Below, piece by piece: positions 39,365 to 48,383 of a stretch of 64,000 nt of DNA. Both the position numbers and the translations under genes were made by a program. The DNA comes from an uncultured Clostridia bacterium (GTDB lineage Bacteria > Bacillota > Clostridia > TANB77 > UBA1234), in assembly GCA_934132775.1 (NCBI GenBank), contig CAKPAA010000006.1, positions 1 to 64,000 of the forward strand, given 5' to 3'. Below the pieces are notes generated by a model. It did not search any database. It saw nothing but the letters and a program-made list of their open reading frames with translations, and had not been told where the DNA came from. Within the stretch, counting starts at the first letter, position 1. Every line of letters starts with the position of its first letter.

Positions 39365-40804
39365 TTACACCTCCTCATTTTGCTCATATGTATATGCTGC
39401 TTTCAATACTGTTTCTTCATTAAAGTGCTTTCCTATTAGTTGCATTCCTATTGGCATTCCCTCTTCATCTTTTCCACAAGGAATTGATATTGCTGGCACT
39501 CCTGCGATATTTATTGAAACTGTTAATATGTCTGACATATACATTTCAAGTGGATTTGATATTTTTGAGCCTATATCAAATGCTACTGTTGGTGCGGTTG
39601 GAGTTAGTAATATATCGTATTTTTCAAAAGCTTCATCAAAGTTTTTCTTTACTATTGTTCTAACTTTCTGTGCTTTTTTATAATAAGCATCGTAGTATCC
39701 CGAAGATAGAACATATGTACCAAGTATAATTCTTCTCTTAACTTCTTCTCCAAAACCTTCTGAACGGCTGTTTCTATATATATCTGTTAATGTTTCATAA
39801 TTCTTTGTTCTATATCCATATCTAATTCCATCAAATCTACCTAGGTTTGAGCTTGCTTCTGCACAAGCGATTATATAGTATGCTGGAAGTGCATATTCAG
39901 TTGCAGGAAGTGAACATTCCTCAACTTTTGCACCCATTTTTTCAAATTTTTCAATTGCAGTTTTTATTGCTTTTCTTACATCTTCACTAACGCCATCACC
40001 TAAGAATTCCTTAGGCACACCTATTTTCATATTCTTTACATCATTTACTAACGCTTTTGTGTAGTCTTGCTTTTCTATGTTTGCAGATGTTGAGTCCATC
40101 TTGTCGTGACCAGCAATAACATTTAACAAGTTTGCAATATCTGTAACATTTGTTCCCATTGGTCCAATTTGGTCAAGTGAAGATGCAAATGCAACAAGTC
40201 CATATCTTGAAACTAGTCCATATGTTGGCTTTAATCCAACTATGCCACAAAATGAAGCTGGCTCTCTTATTGAACCACCTGTATCACTTCCCAATGAAAT
40301 TGGTGCTAGTCCACCTGCAACTGCCGCAGCGCTTCCACCAGAAGAACCACCTGGTACTTTATTTAAGTTTACTGGATTATGTGTTTTGAAAAATGCTGAA
40401 TTTTCAGTTGAACCACCCATAGCAAATTCGTCCATATTAACTTTTCCTAAGATTATAGCTCCTGCTTCATTTAGCTTTTCAATAACTGTCGCATCGTATG
40501 GTGGAATAAAGTTTTCAAGCATTTTTGAAGCGCAAGTTGTCTTTATTCCTTTTGTGCACATATTATCTTTTATTGCTATTGGAACACCTGCAAGTGGCCC
40601 CATTTTTTCGCCACTGTCATATCTTTTTTGCATTTCTTCAGCCTTATTCATAGCTTCTTCTTCGCATAATGTTATATATGCCTTTATTTTGCTATCTTCT
40701 GCTTTTATTTTTTCAAAATATGCTTTAACAACTTGTGGCACCGTTAATTCTTTTTTCTCATATTTTTCTCTTATTTCATATGCTTTTAAGTTTGTTATAT
40801 CCAT
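39365..40804 (-). CDS. gatA: Asp/Glu-tRNA amidotransferase subunit A
   Basis: 479 residues. Amidase signature enzyme releasing ammonia from glutamine. Catalytic Lys in AIKDNMCTKG, cis-Ser and Ser nucleophile in GGSSGGSAAAVAGG and SDTGGSIREPASFCG. It forms GatCAB with its neighbours. ATG 40804 follows a GGAGGCGAGA RBS; it lies just past gatC. Confidence 0.96.
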   Translation of the reverse strand: MDITNLKAYEIREKYEKKELTVPQVVKAYFEKIKAEDSKIKAYITLCEEEAMNKAEEMQKRYDSGEKMGPLAGVPIAIKDNMCTKGIKTTCASKMLENFIPPYDATVIEKLNEAGAIILGKVNMDEFAMGGSTENSAFFKTHNPVNLNKVPGGSSGGSAAAVAGGLAPISLGSDTGGSIREPASFCGIVGLKPTYGLVSRYGLVAFASSLDQIGPMGTNVTDIANLLNVIAGHDKMDSTSANIEKQDYTKALVNDVKNMKIGVPKEFLGDGVSEDVRKAIKTAIEKFEKMGAKVEECSLPATEYALPAYYIIACAEASSNLGRFDGIRYGYRTKNYETLTDIYRNSRSEGFGEEVKRRIILGTYVLSSGYYDAYYKKAQKVRTIVKKNFDEAFEKYDILLTPTAPTVAFDIGSKISNPLEMYMSDILTVSINIAGVPAISIPCGKDEEGMPIGMQLIGKHFNEETVLKAAYTYEQNEEV

Positions 40805-40815
40805 TTTCTCGCCTC

Positions 40816-41100
40816 CTAGTTCATCATACTTGGTAATGAATATGCTTCTCCATTGCTGCTTGGAGCATTTTTTAATAGCATATCTCTGTCAAAAGATTCT
40901 CTTACTTCATCTTTTCTAAACACATTGTATGTATCTAGTGCAAAAGCAGATTCAGTAACACCAGCTGTATCTATCTCATTTATTTTGTTTGCAAATCCAA
41001 CTATATCTTGCATATTTGCTGTGTATTTTTCAATTTCTTCTTCTGTTAAGTTTAACATACTCAAATCTGCAATATGCTTTATTTCTTCTTTGCTTATCAT
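40816..41100 (-). CDS. gatC: Asp/Glu-tRNA amidotransferase subunit C
   Basis: 94 residues. Small subunit that holds GatA and GatB together: MISKEEIKHIADLSMLNLTE and the C-terminal LRKDEV/NAPSSNG segments match GatC. ATG 41100 is preferred to GTG 41109, which overlaps the RBS AAGGAG. Confidence 0.93.
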   Translation of the reverse strand: MISKEEIKHIADLSMLNLTEEEIEKYTANMQDIVGFANKINEIDTAGVTESAFALDTYNVFRKDEVRESFDRDMLLKNAPSSNGEAYSLPSMMN

Positions 41101-41185
41101 TTTTATCACTCCTTATTTTTTGAGGTCTATTCCCCAAAATCCTGCTTCATTATATATCAAATAATATAATTTTACAACCTAAAAA

Positions 41186-42931
41186 CTACGTTCTTAATTT
41201 TACGTGCACTTCTCTTAACAGTTTTTCTGTAACCTCACCTGGTGCCCCCATTAGCAAGTCTTCTGCATTTGCAGTCATTGGAAATGCAATTATTTCTCTT
41301 ATGCATTCTTCATCAGATAGAAGCATTATTATTCTATCAACTCCTGGTGCCATTCCTGCGTGTGGAGGAGCTCCATATTGGAAAGCTTTATATAATGCTC
41401 CAAATCTCTTTTCTAATTCTTCCTTAGAGTATCCCGCAATTTCAAAAGCCTTTTCCATTATATCTATTCTATGATTTCTAACTGCGCCAGAAGATAGTTC
41501 CACACCATTGCAAACAATATCGTATTGATATGCTTTTACATCAAGTGGATTTTGTTCTTCCAAGGCTTTTAATCCACCTTGTGGCATTGAAAATGGATTA
41601 TGCATAAAATCTATTTTTCCGTCAATTCCTAACTCATACATTGGGAAATCTGTAATAAAGCAAAAGTCAAATCTGTCTTTATCAATAAGTCCCATTCTGT
41701 TTCCAAGTTCTGTTCTTATTTGCCCTGCAAGTTTGTTTATAACGTATTTAGAATCTGAAATGAAGAATACTACATCTCCAACTTTTAAATTCAATTTTTG
41801 TCTAATTTCTTCTGTCTGCTCAGGTGTAAAATATTTTGCTATTGGTCCTTTATAGCTACCATCTTCCTCAACTTCTATATATCCCAAACCTTTCATTCCA
41901 ATACTTAAAGCAAAATCTAACATTTTTTCAAAAAAAGATTTTGGCATTTTTGTACAATCATTAACAACAATTCCTCTTACTAATTTTCCTTTAAAAGGCT
42001 TAAATTCAACATTTGCAAAAAAGTCTGTTAAATCCTCAATTAAAAGTGGATTTCTTAAATCTGGCTTATCTGAGCCATATTTTAGCATAGATTCTTCATA
42101 AGGTATTCTTACAAATGGTTTTGTGCTTATCTTTTTATCTGAGAATTTTGAAAAAACATCTGTTAAAACTTCTTCTGCCACATCAAAAACATCTTCTTGT
42201 GTTGCAAATGCCATTTCAAAATCAAGTTGATAAAACTCACCTGGCGTTCTATCTGCTCTGGCGTCTTCATCTCTAAAACAAGGTGCAATTTGAAAATATT
42301 TGTCTATTCCAGACACCATAAGTAATTGCTTAAACTGTTGTGGGGCTTGTGGCAACGCATAAAATTTGCCTTTATGTTTTCTTGATGGAATTATATAATC
42401 TCTTGCTCCCTCAGGTGATGACGAAGTAAGAATTGGTGTTGTTATTTCTGTGAATTTCATACTTTCCATCTTTTTTCTTAAATAGCTAACAACTTTTGAC
42501 CTAAATAAAATTTTATCTTTTACTTTTTCATTTCTTAAATCCAAGTAACGATATTTTAAACGTACATCTTCTTTGGTTTTTAAAGATTCTTGAATTTCAA
42601 AAGGTAACACATTTTCGCATTCGCCTAATACTTCAATTGTTTCTGCAACAACTTCAACTAATCCAGTTTTAATATGTGGGTTAATTGTGTCCTCATCTCT
42701 TTTTATAACCTTTCCCTCAACTGATATTACAGTTTCTTTACAAAGTTTCTTTATTTCTTCTCCATCGTGTATAACAATTTGAGAAATTCCATATTGGTCT
42801 CTTAAATCTAAAAAAGTAACCCCACCGTGGTCTCTTATAGACTGAATCCAACCTGCCAATTTTACAACTTTTCCAATATCTTCTTCTGATATTTCATTGC
42901 AATTATGTGTTCTGTACTTAAATTTTTCCAT
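41186..42931 (-). CDS. aspS: Aspartyl-tRNA synthetase
   Basis: 581 residues, bacterial-type class II enzyme: OB anticodon-binding domain at the N-terminus (VKLAGWIQSIRDHGGVTFLDLRD), class II motifs FTEITTPILTSSSPEGARDY, CFRDEDARADRTPGEFYQLD, the GAD insertion domain, and GAPPHAGMAPGVDRIIMLL. Whether it is discriminating for tRNA-Asp cannot be read here, but its operon with gatCAB suggests Asp-tRNA-Asn use. AsnRS is encoded separately at 44633. The start at 42931 follows GGAGG; the T-box leader precedes it. Confidence 0.95.
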   Translation of the reverse strand: MEKFKYRTHNCNEISEEDIGKVVKLAGWIQSIRDHGGVTFLDLRDQYGISQIVIHDGEEIKKLCKETVISVEGKVIKRDEDTINPHIKTGLVEVVAETIEVLGECENVLPFEIQESLKTKEDVRLKYRYLDLRNEKVKDKILFRSKVVSYLRKKMESMKFTEITTPILTSSSPEGARDYIIPSRKHKGKFYALPQAPQQFKQLLMVSGIDKYFQIAPCFRDEDARADRTPGEFYQLDFEMAFATQEDVFDVAEEVLTDVFSKFSDKKISTKPFVRIPYEESMLKYGSDKPDLRNPLLIEDLTDFFANVEFKPFKGKLVRGIVVNDCTKMPKSFFEKMLDFALSIGMKGLGYIEVEEDGSYKGPIAKYFTPEQTEEIRQKLNLKVGDVVFFISDSKYVINKLAGQIRTELGNRMGLIDKDRFDFCFITDFPMYELGIDGKIDFMHNPFSMPQGGLKALEEQNPLDVKAYQYDIVCNGVELSSGAVRNHRIDIMEKAFEIAGYSKEELEKRFGALYKAFQYGAPPHAGMAPGVDRIIMLLSDEECIREIIAFPMTANAEDLLMGAPGEVTEKLLREVHVKLRT

Positions 42932-42967
42932 TTTATATTTCCTCCTTTTTTCAAGGGACGAAAAACT

Positions 42968-43330
42968 CAAAAACAAAAAAATCCTAGTATTCTATAAAAT
43001 ACTAGGGACGAATTTTCCGTGGTACCACCCAAGTTTCAATACTCTTTTTAAAATATTAAACTCTAATACCACCATAACTATGCATTACAAAAAGTCCTTA
43101 GTGTAAACTAATTTCTACACTAAGGACGAAAAATCATAATTCGTGGTACCACCTTATATTTTAATACTCTAAAAAGAATATCCTCTCTAGTTTTTAACGC
43201 AACCTCTGCGAACTTACTTTGCATAAGCCTGCTAGTAAGGTGTTCTTTCGTTAGTTTCAATTGCAATCACTCTCAGCTTAATAATGCTTGCTCTCTTTAA
43301 TCTACCTCTAATTACTTTTCCTTAATCAAC
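42968..43330 (-). promoter_or_regulatory. T-box leader with two antiterminator/terminator modules
   Basis: Minus strand before aspS. The T-box core GGTGGTACCACG occurs twice: at 43142-43153 and at 43018-43030. Each is followed by its own terminator hairpin: GTCCTTAGTGTAGA... (about 43093-43128) and GTCCCTAGTATT... (about 42980-43010), both ending in T-runs. Upstream there is only one possible specifier stem region (43160-43330); the 60-odd bases between the modules are too short for a second one. So one sensing domain appears to serve two consecutive decisions. Which tRNA (Asp or Asn) it reads I could not assign. Confidence 0.85.
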
Positions 43331-43496
43331 GCATTTAATAGAAAAATACTAGCACACATAAAAAACGTTGTCAATATATTTTTTGAATAATTATTGAAAG
43401 ACTGAGCAGAGGTTTGTATTAAAGATAGAATTTGCTTTAAGAAGCTAAAATTATTTTTACAAACTGCCCAAGATTTTAATATAGATTAAATAGTTC

Positions 43497-43541
43497 AAAA
43501 AATAGGATTCGAATCATTATTTTGATTCGAATCCTATTTTT
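43497..43541. terminator. Strong bidirectional terminator
   Basis: AAAAATAGGATTCGAATCA and TGATTCGAATCCTATTTTT form a 19-bp stem with a 7-base loop. It lies about 100 bases below the cassette gene ending at 43646. Confidence 0.85.
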
Positions 43542-43645
43542 ATCAGAGACTTTTTACAGCCTCTCCTATTTCTAGTGTACAAATTCTTGTGCACTCATGA
43601 ACTAGTAGGTGTTTCTAAACTATCTAGCACCTATCTTCGAAAGTG

Positions 43646-44413
43646 TTACATTTGATTAGCTCTTTTCGAAGAATATTCCGACATCGCAGGAAAATGAAGT
43701 CCACGGCTATTTTTTTTCGTATGGACTTTCGAATAGCCTCCGTCAATCTCAGGATACATATACCCTGCAATCCCAAGTTTCATCTCGCTAATCTTCTCCC
43801 TCGACAACATCGAGGTGCGCACAGCAAGCATGTAGTGCTCACAATTGCTGACGAAGAACACCGGATTACGCATATTCAGCGTCTGATATCCATCCGTAAT
43901 CCACGAATACTTTTCGATGCGCTTCAGATTTCCTCTGTCACGCACCTTAGCGCAGCCACCACATTCATCAGATGCAGCAGAAAGCCGAGCACATTCCTTA
44001 CCTGCAGATGCACAATAGTGCATCCTGCCAAGCTTGAAATGGTTCATGAAGTCGAGCTTTTCACAGCTCTTGTCCAACTCTGCCCAGTAGCAAATGCCAC
44101 ACTTCTTAATAATAAAGGCAGGCGCGGAAGTCTTGCGAAGCACTTTGAGTTCGTCCTTGTTAACCTTTTTGAGCTCATAGCGCTTATCTTTGCTCTCAGA
44201 GCTGAGCACTTCTTTCGAAACAATCGAAAGAGGTTTACCAGTTTTGGCACTGATTTCGACAAGAAGCCGACAGTCCTGCTCTTCCGAGCAGATAATCACC
44301 GCCGACATGTCATCTGCCACAATAACCTCTTTGCTTACCGTCATCTTCTCCCGCATTTCATGGACTTCCGATACTCCCTTTTGAATAGGAAACACAAACC
44401 CACTATCGCTCAT
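43646..44413 (-). CDS. Cysteine-rich unknown cassette protein
   Basis: 255 residues from ATG 44413 (AGGAGG upstream, behind a TTGAGA/TCTCAA hairpin). The product has an N-terminal region starting MSDSGFVFPIQ, a middle with CGICYW and a cysteine cluster (CASAGKECARLS, SDECGGCAK) that may bind zinc, and a C-terminus with many aromatic residues. No family recognised. G+C and codon use are unlike flanking genes: three in-frame CGG codons occur (44351, 44267, 43985), all readable as arginine. It has its own promoter at 44480-44508 and terminator at 43497-43541. Confidence 0.65.
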   Translation of the reverse strand: MSDSGFVFPIQKGVSEVHEMREKMTVSKEVIVADDMSAVIICSEEQDCRLLVEISAKTGKPLSIVSKEVLSSESKDKRYELKKVNKDELKVLRKTSAPAFIIKKCGICYWAELDKSCEKLDFMNHFKLGRMHYCASAGKECARLSAASDECGGCAKVRDRGNLKRIEKYSWITDGYQTLNMRNPVFFVSNCEHYMLAVRTSMLSREKISEMKLGIAGYMYPEIDGGYSKVHTKKNSRGLHFPAMSEYSSKRANQM

Positions 44414-44479
44414 AGACACGTTCCTCCTTCTTTGAGAAAAAAATCTCAAGTCATTATTAGTAATAGAGTTACAGACATT

Positions 44480-44508
44480 ATTATACATTTTTATGTAAAC
44501 ATTGTCAA
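44480..44508 (-). promoter_or_regulatory. Cassette promoter with TTTACATAAA in the spacer
   Basis: Minus strand: TTGACA (44503-44508), spacer ATGTTTACATAAAAATG (17 bases), TATAAT (44480-44485). It drives the gene at 44413. Confidence 0.75.
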
Positions 44509-44632
44509 TTATATTTTTCGAAAAATAAAGAAGATGCATTTTTTTCTACATCTCCTTTGGATTTTCATGTTAAACCATTTAAATTTTTCAAAACTAGGCT
44601 TACTTTTATAGTTTACTTCTAATAAAATCAGA

Positions 44633-46015
44633 CTAAAACTCACAATTTCCTGGTGTTCTTGGGAATGGTATTACGTCTCTTATATTCTCAACACCTGTTA
44701 TATAGATAAGTAATCTTTCAAAGCCCATTCCAAAACCTGAATGAACACAGCTACCATATCTCCTCAAATTTAAATACCAGTCTAACTCTTCTGTGTGCAT
44801 TCCAAGTTCGTGCATACGATTTAATAGTTTATCGTAGTCTTCTTCTCTTTGACTTCCACCCATTAGCTCACCTGCGCCTGGCACTTCTAAGTCAACAGCT
44901 GCAACAGTTTTACCGTCTGCATTTTGTTTCATATAAAATGCTTTTATATCTTTTGGCCAATTTGTAATAAACACTGGTCCGTTAAAGTATTCTGTTATAT
45001 ACTTTTCATGCTCTTTCGCAATATCCTCACCATATTCAGGCTTAAACTCCCAATCTACTTTTGCATTTTTTAATATTGTTATTACTTCTTCGTGTGTAAC
45101 TCTCTTAAACTCGCTTGATAAAACTTTTTCAAGTTTTTCAATTAAACCTGGTGCAACAAACTTATTTAAGAAAGTCATTTCTTCTGGGCATTTTTCTAAA
45201 ACATATTTTATTATGTATTTAAGCATATCTTCTTCTATGTCCATAACGCCTTCCAAATCGCAAAATGCAATTTCTGGCTCTATCATCCAGAATTCTGATG
45301 CATGAGTTTTTGTATTTGAATTTTCTGCTCTAAAAGATGGTCCAAATGTGTATGTCCTTCCATATGCCATAGCAAAGGCTTCTGCCTCTAATTGACCAGT
45401 TACAGTTAATCCAACGTGCTTTCCAAAGAAGTCTTTGTCATAACAAACTTTTCCGCTCTCAGCAACTTTGTCTAAATCTAATGTTGTGACTTGGAACATT
45501 TCTCCTGCACCCTCGCCATCATTTGCAGTTATAAGTGGAGCATGTAGATAAACGTATCCTTGTGACTGAAAATATTCATGAATTGCCATTGCTGCAACGC
45601 TTCTAACTCTAAACACAGCACTAAATAAATTCGTTCTTGGTCTTAGATATGCTTGTTCTCTTAAAAATTCTATAGTGTGTCCCTTCTTTTGAAGTGGATA
45701 ATCACTTGGAGATAAGCACTCTATTTTTACATTAGTAGCTTTTATTTCAAATGGCTGTTTTGCTTCTGGCGTTAACACAAACACACCAGTTACAATTATT
45801 GAAGAACTAACTGTTAACTTTGTAAGCTCAGCAAAGTTTTCTAATTTATCTTCATAAACAATTTGTATATTTTTAAAATATGAGCCATCGTTTAGCTCTA
45901 TAAATCCAAAAGTCTTTGAATCTCTGGCTGTTCTTACCCAACCAGCCAAAGTTATTTCTTTTCCAGAAAAATTTTCAGATTCTTTGTATAAATCTTTTAC
46001 TAACACTTTATTCAT
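44633..46015 (-). CDS. asnS: Asparaginyl-tRNA synthetase
   Basis: 460 residues. Class II synthetase with an N-terminal OB domain (ITLAGWVRTARDSKTFGFIELNDG), then SFRAENSNTKTHASEFWMIEPEI (motif 2) and GFGMGFERLLIYITGVENIRDVIPFPR (motif 3). Its presence with gatCAB implies that GatCAB is needed at least for Gln-tRNA, or that two routes to Asn-tRNA coexist. ATG 46015 behind GGGAGG. Confidence 0.95.
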   Translation of the reverse strand: MNKVLVKDLYKESENFSGKEITLAGWVRTARDSKTFGFIELNDGSYFKNIQIVYEDKLENFAELTKLTVSSSIIVTGVFVLTPEAKQPFEIKATNVKIECLSPSDYPLQKKGHTIEFLREQAYLRPRTNLFSAVFRVRSVAAMAIHEYFQSQGYVYLHAPLITANDGEGAGEMFQVTTLDLDKVAESGKVCYDKDFFGKHVGLTVTGQLEAEAFAMAYGRTYTFGPSFRAENSNTKTHASEFWMIEPEIAFCDLEGVMDIEEDMLKYIIKYVLEKCPEEMTFLNKFVAPGLIEKLEKVLSSEFKRVTHEEVITILKNAKVDWEFKPEYGEDIAKEHEKYITEYFNGPVFITNWPKDIKAFYMKQNADGKTVAAVDLEVPGAGELMGGSQREEDYDKLLNRMHELGMHTEELDWYLNLRRYGSCVHSGFGMGFERLLIYITGVENIRDVIPFPRTPGNCEF

Positions 46016-46104
46016 ATCAAATTCCTCCCTAACGTAAGCATATCGCAATTATATAACAAGGTAACTTAAAAAGCAATATCAAAAGCTTTCAGCGACAAGA
46101 AAAC

Positions 46105-46140
46105 TAACAAAAAAACTAGTCCATCTTTAAGACTAGCTTT
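46105..46140 (-). terminator. Rho-independent terminator of xerD
   Basis: Minus strand CTAGTC-TTAAAGATG-GACTAG followed by TTTTTTT. It is just past the xerD stop. Confidence 0.8.
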
Positions 46141-46158
46141 CTCATATATTCAATAAAT

Positions 46159-47043
46159 TTAAGCACGTGGGTGTGATTTCATATAAACATCTTTTATTCT
46201 ATTTTGCTCAATTTGTGCATATACTTGAGTAGAAGAGATGTCTGAATGACCTAACATTTCTTGAATAGCTCTAAGTTCAGCACCATTTTCTAATAGATGT
46301 ACAGCAAAAGAATGTCTTAAAGTGTGTGGCGTAATATCAACATCTATGTTTGCTTGTGTTTTGTATTGTTTAATAATCTTCCAGAAACCTTGTCTTGTTA
46401 ATCTATGTCCATTAACATTTACAAACAAAGCTTGGTCATTTTCGTCTTTTAAAAGAATGCTTCTTGATTTATCAACATACTCTTTTAAAGCATTTACTGC
46501 TAAACTTCCAATTGGAATTACTCTTTCTTTATTTTTTCCAACGCATTTAATATAGCCATTATCTAAGTCAATGTCGTTCATATTTAAAGAAATAAGTTCT
46601 GTAACTCTAATTCCTGTCGCATAAACAAGTTCAAGCATAGCCTTGTCTCTATAACCTTTTAGGTCAACACATTTGGGTTGTTCTAAAAGCAATTCAACTT
46701 GCTCTGAGCTTAAAACTTTTGGCAACTTTCTTTCAATTTTTGGTGACTCCAAATTTAAAGTTGGATCATCAGATATAACCTTCGTTCTGTGTAAATATTG
46801 ATAGAAAGAACGAAGTGAAGCCAAGTTTCTTGAAACTGTTGAAACAGCCTTACCGTTCTCTTTTAAACTATCTAAATATGTGCTTAACTCTGTCTCATCT
46901 GCTTTAACTGCATCTAAATTATGAGCATCCAAATAGTTGCAATACAATTTTATATCACGATTATATGATTGTAATGTATTATCAGACAATTTTTTATCTT
47001 TTTGAAGAAAATCTAAAAAATTCTCAACCAAATTCTTTTCCAT
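46159..47043 (-). CDS. xerD: Tyrosine recombinase XerD
   Basis: 294 residues. N-terminal core-binding domain, then the catalytic domain with R in YATGIRVTELISL, H-x-x-R in THTLRHSFAVHLL, H in LGHSDISSTQVYAQI and the Tyr nucleophile in the same segment. Resolves chromosome dimers at dif. In clostridia spoIIM and xerD are often neighbours, as here. Promoter-like TTGCAT...TATAAA lies about 130 bases upstream. Confidence 0.93.
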   Translation of the reverse strand: MEKNLVENFLDFLQKDKKLSDNTLQSYNRDIKLYCNYLDAHNLDAVKADETELSTYLDSLKENGKAVSTVSRNLASLRSFYQYLHRTKVISDDPTLNLESPKIERKLPKVLSSEQVELLLEQPKCVDLKGYRDKAMLELVYATGIRVTELISLNMNDIDLDNGYIKCVGKNKERVIPIGSLAVNALKEYVDKSRSILLKDENDQALFVNVNGHRLTRQGFWKIIKQYKTQANIDVDITPHTLRHSFAVHLLENGAELRAIQEMLGHSDISSTQVYAQIEQNRIKDVYMKSHPRA

Positions 47044-47278
47044 CCCACATACTCCTTTTTTTCTAAGTATTCTACATAATTTAATTGGTTATTCCCTAGG
47101 CTTATGTGTACCATCAGTTATCTTTAGTATATTTCTACGTACCTTAATGTTATTTATTACTTCGTTTTTCGACAAACCTATTTTATACAATTACATCACA
47201 TAATGCAAGTATTTTTTTGTAATTTTTTATGTAAAATTTATTTTTTTACAATACTTTGAATTTTAGAAGTTGTTTCGC

Positions 47279-47860
47279 TTATCCTCTAAAAAAAACTTCA
47301 ACAAGAATAGAAATGGCAAACAAAACTAAGGCCACAATCGCAGTTATTGAATGTCTTATAATTTCAACCTTTATATCCTTTTTATTTCTTAGGACATTAA
47401 ATGTAACCTTCACAGAGCTTACCGTTAATACAATTATTGCAAGCACAGCAAAGGCAGAATGTAAAAACATATGTCTAAAAATAAGCTTATTTCCCGACAA
47501 AAAGCCAATATTATATACAACTGTTGACACAGCAAATGAGGTTGAAAATCCTTTCGCCAAAGTATTCAACGCTAAAAAAGGTGCACCAACAACTGAAATT
47601 CCAATAATCCAATATGTAATCAATGTTTTAACATTCTTTAAAAGTAATTTTGAAAGTAGTTCAGATTTAGTAAGCTCAGCTGTTTCTTGAATTGTTTGAA
47701 AGTTGTCAGACAACACAGCTTGTGGTGTATCATTTAAAACTATTCTAAAATATATCGCACCACATATAATCCCTATCAAAAATATAATACATACAAAAAA
47801 ATAAACTTTATAATCAAATGTACTCTTTAAAATCTCTTCTCTCTTTGTATTTCTAAGCAA
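47279..47860 (-). CDS. spoIIM: Stage II sporulation protein M
   Basis: 193 residues starting TTG (MLRNTKREEILKSTFDY), RBS GGAGG 9 bases upstream. Several transmembrane segments; SpoIIM family with an N-terminal membrane segment (VCIIFLIGIICGAIYF) and a conserved WIIGISVVGAPFLALNTLAKGF stretch. SpoIIM recruits SpoIIP and SpoIID during engulfment; spoIID is encoded at 17425. Mother-cell expression is expected, but I cannot see a sigma-E promoter clearly. Confidence 0.88.
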   Translation of the reverse strand: MLRNTKREEILKSTFDYKVYFFVCIIFLIGIICGAIYFRIVLNDTPQAVLSDNFQTIQETAELTKSELLSKLLLKNVKTLITYWIIGISVVGAPFLALNTLAKGFSTSFAVSTVVYNIGFLSGNKLIFRHMFLHSAFAVLAIIVLTVSSVKVTFNVLRNKKDIKVEIIRHSITAIVALVLFAISILVEVFFRG

Positions 47861-47933
47861 TGCTTTTTACCTCCATAATATTTATTACAAAAACTTGTAC
47901 TAAATATTATGAAAAATAAATTTAAATAAGAAC

Positions 47934-48371
47934 CTATTTAAGTGTTTTTATGGCAGCAACAGCCATTTCATCGCACCTATTGTTATATTTATTATCACTA
48001 TGACCTTTTACCTTTATCCACTCTATTTTATGTATCTTCGTAAATTCGTATATTTTCTCCCACAGTTCCCTATTTTTCACATTCTGTTTTTCTGCCGTTT
48101 GCCAGCCGTTACGTTGCCAATTATATATCCAGCCCTGCTTAAAAGCATTCACTAGATATGCACTATCGCTATATACTTTTACGTTGCAAGGTCTCTTTAA
48201 AAGAGAAATTGCCTTAATTGGTGCAGTTAACTCCATCTGATTATTTGTTGTATGCTCCACAGCTCCACTTATCTCTTTTATAACTCCATTACATATTAAA
48301 ACAGCTCCCCAGCCACCTTTTCCAGGATTTCCAGAGCAGGCACCATCAGTGTAAATTATAACATCTTCCAT
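47934..48371 (-). CDS. rnhA: Ribonuclease HI
   Basis: 145 residues. Degrades RNA in RNA-DNA hybrids. Acidic catalytic residues: YTDGACSGNPGKGGWG (D), NNQMELTA (E), YSDSAYLV (D) and SDNKYNNRCDEMA (D). Length typical. It sits 12 bases below the TmcAL gene. Confidence 0.95.
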   Translation of the reverse strand: MEDVIIYTDGACSGNPGKGGWGAVLICNGVIKEISGAVEHTTNNQMELTAPIKAISLLKRPCNVKVYSDSAYLVNAFKQGWIYNWQRNGWQTAEKQNVKNRELWEKIYEFTKIHKIEWIKVKGHSDNKYNNRCDEMAVAAIKTLK

Positions 48372-48383
48372 ATTTCCCCCATA

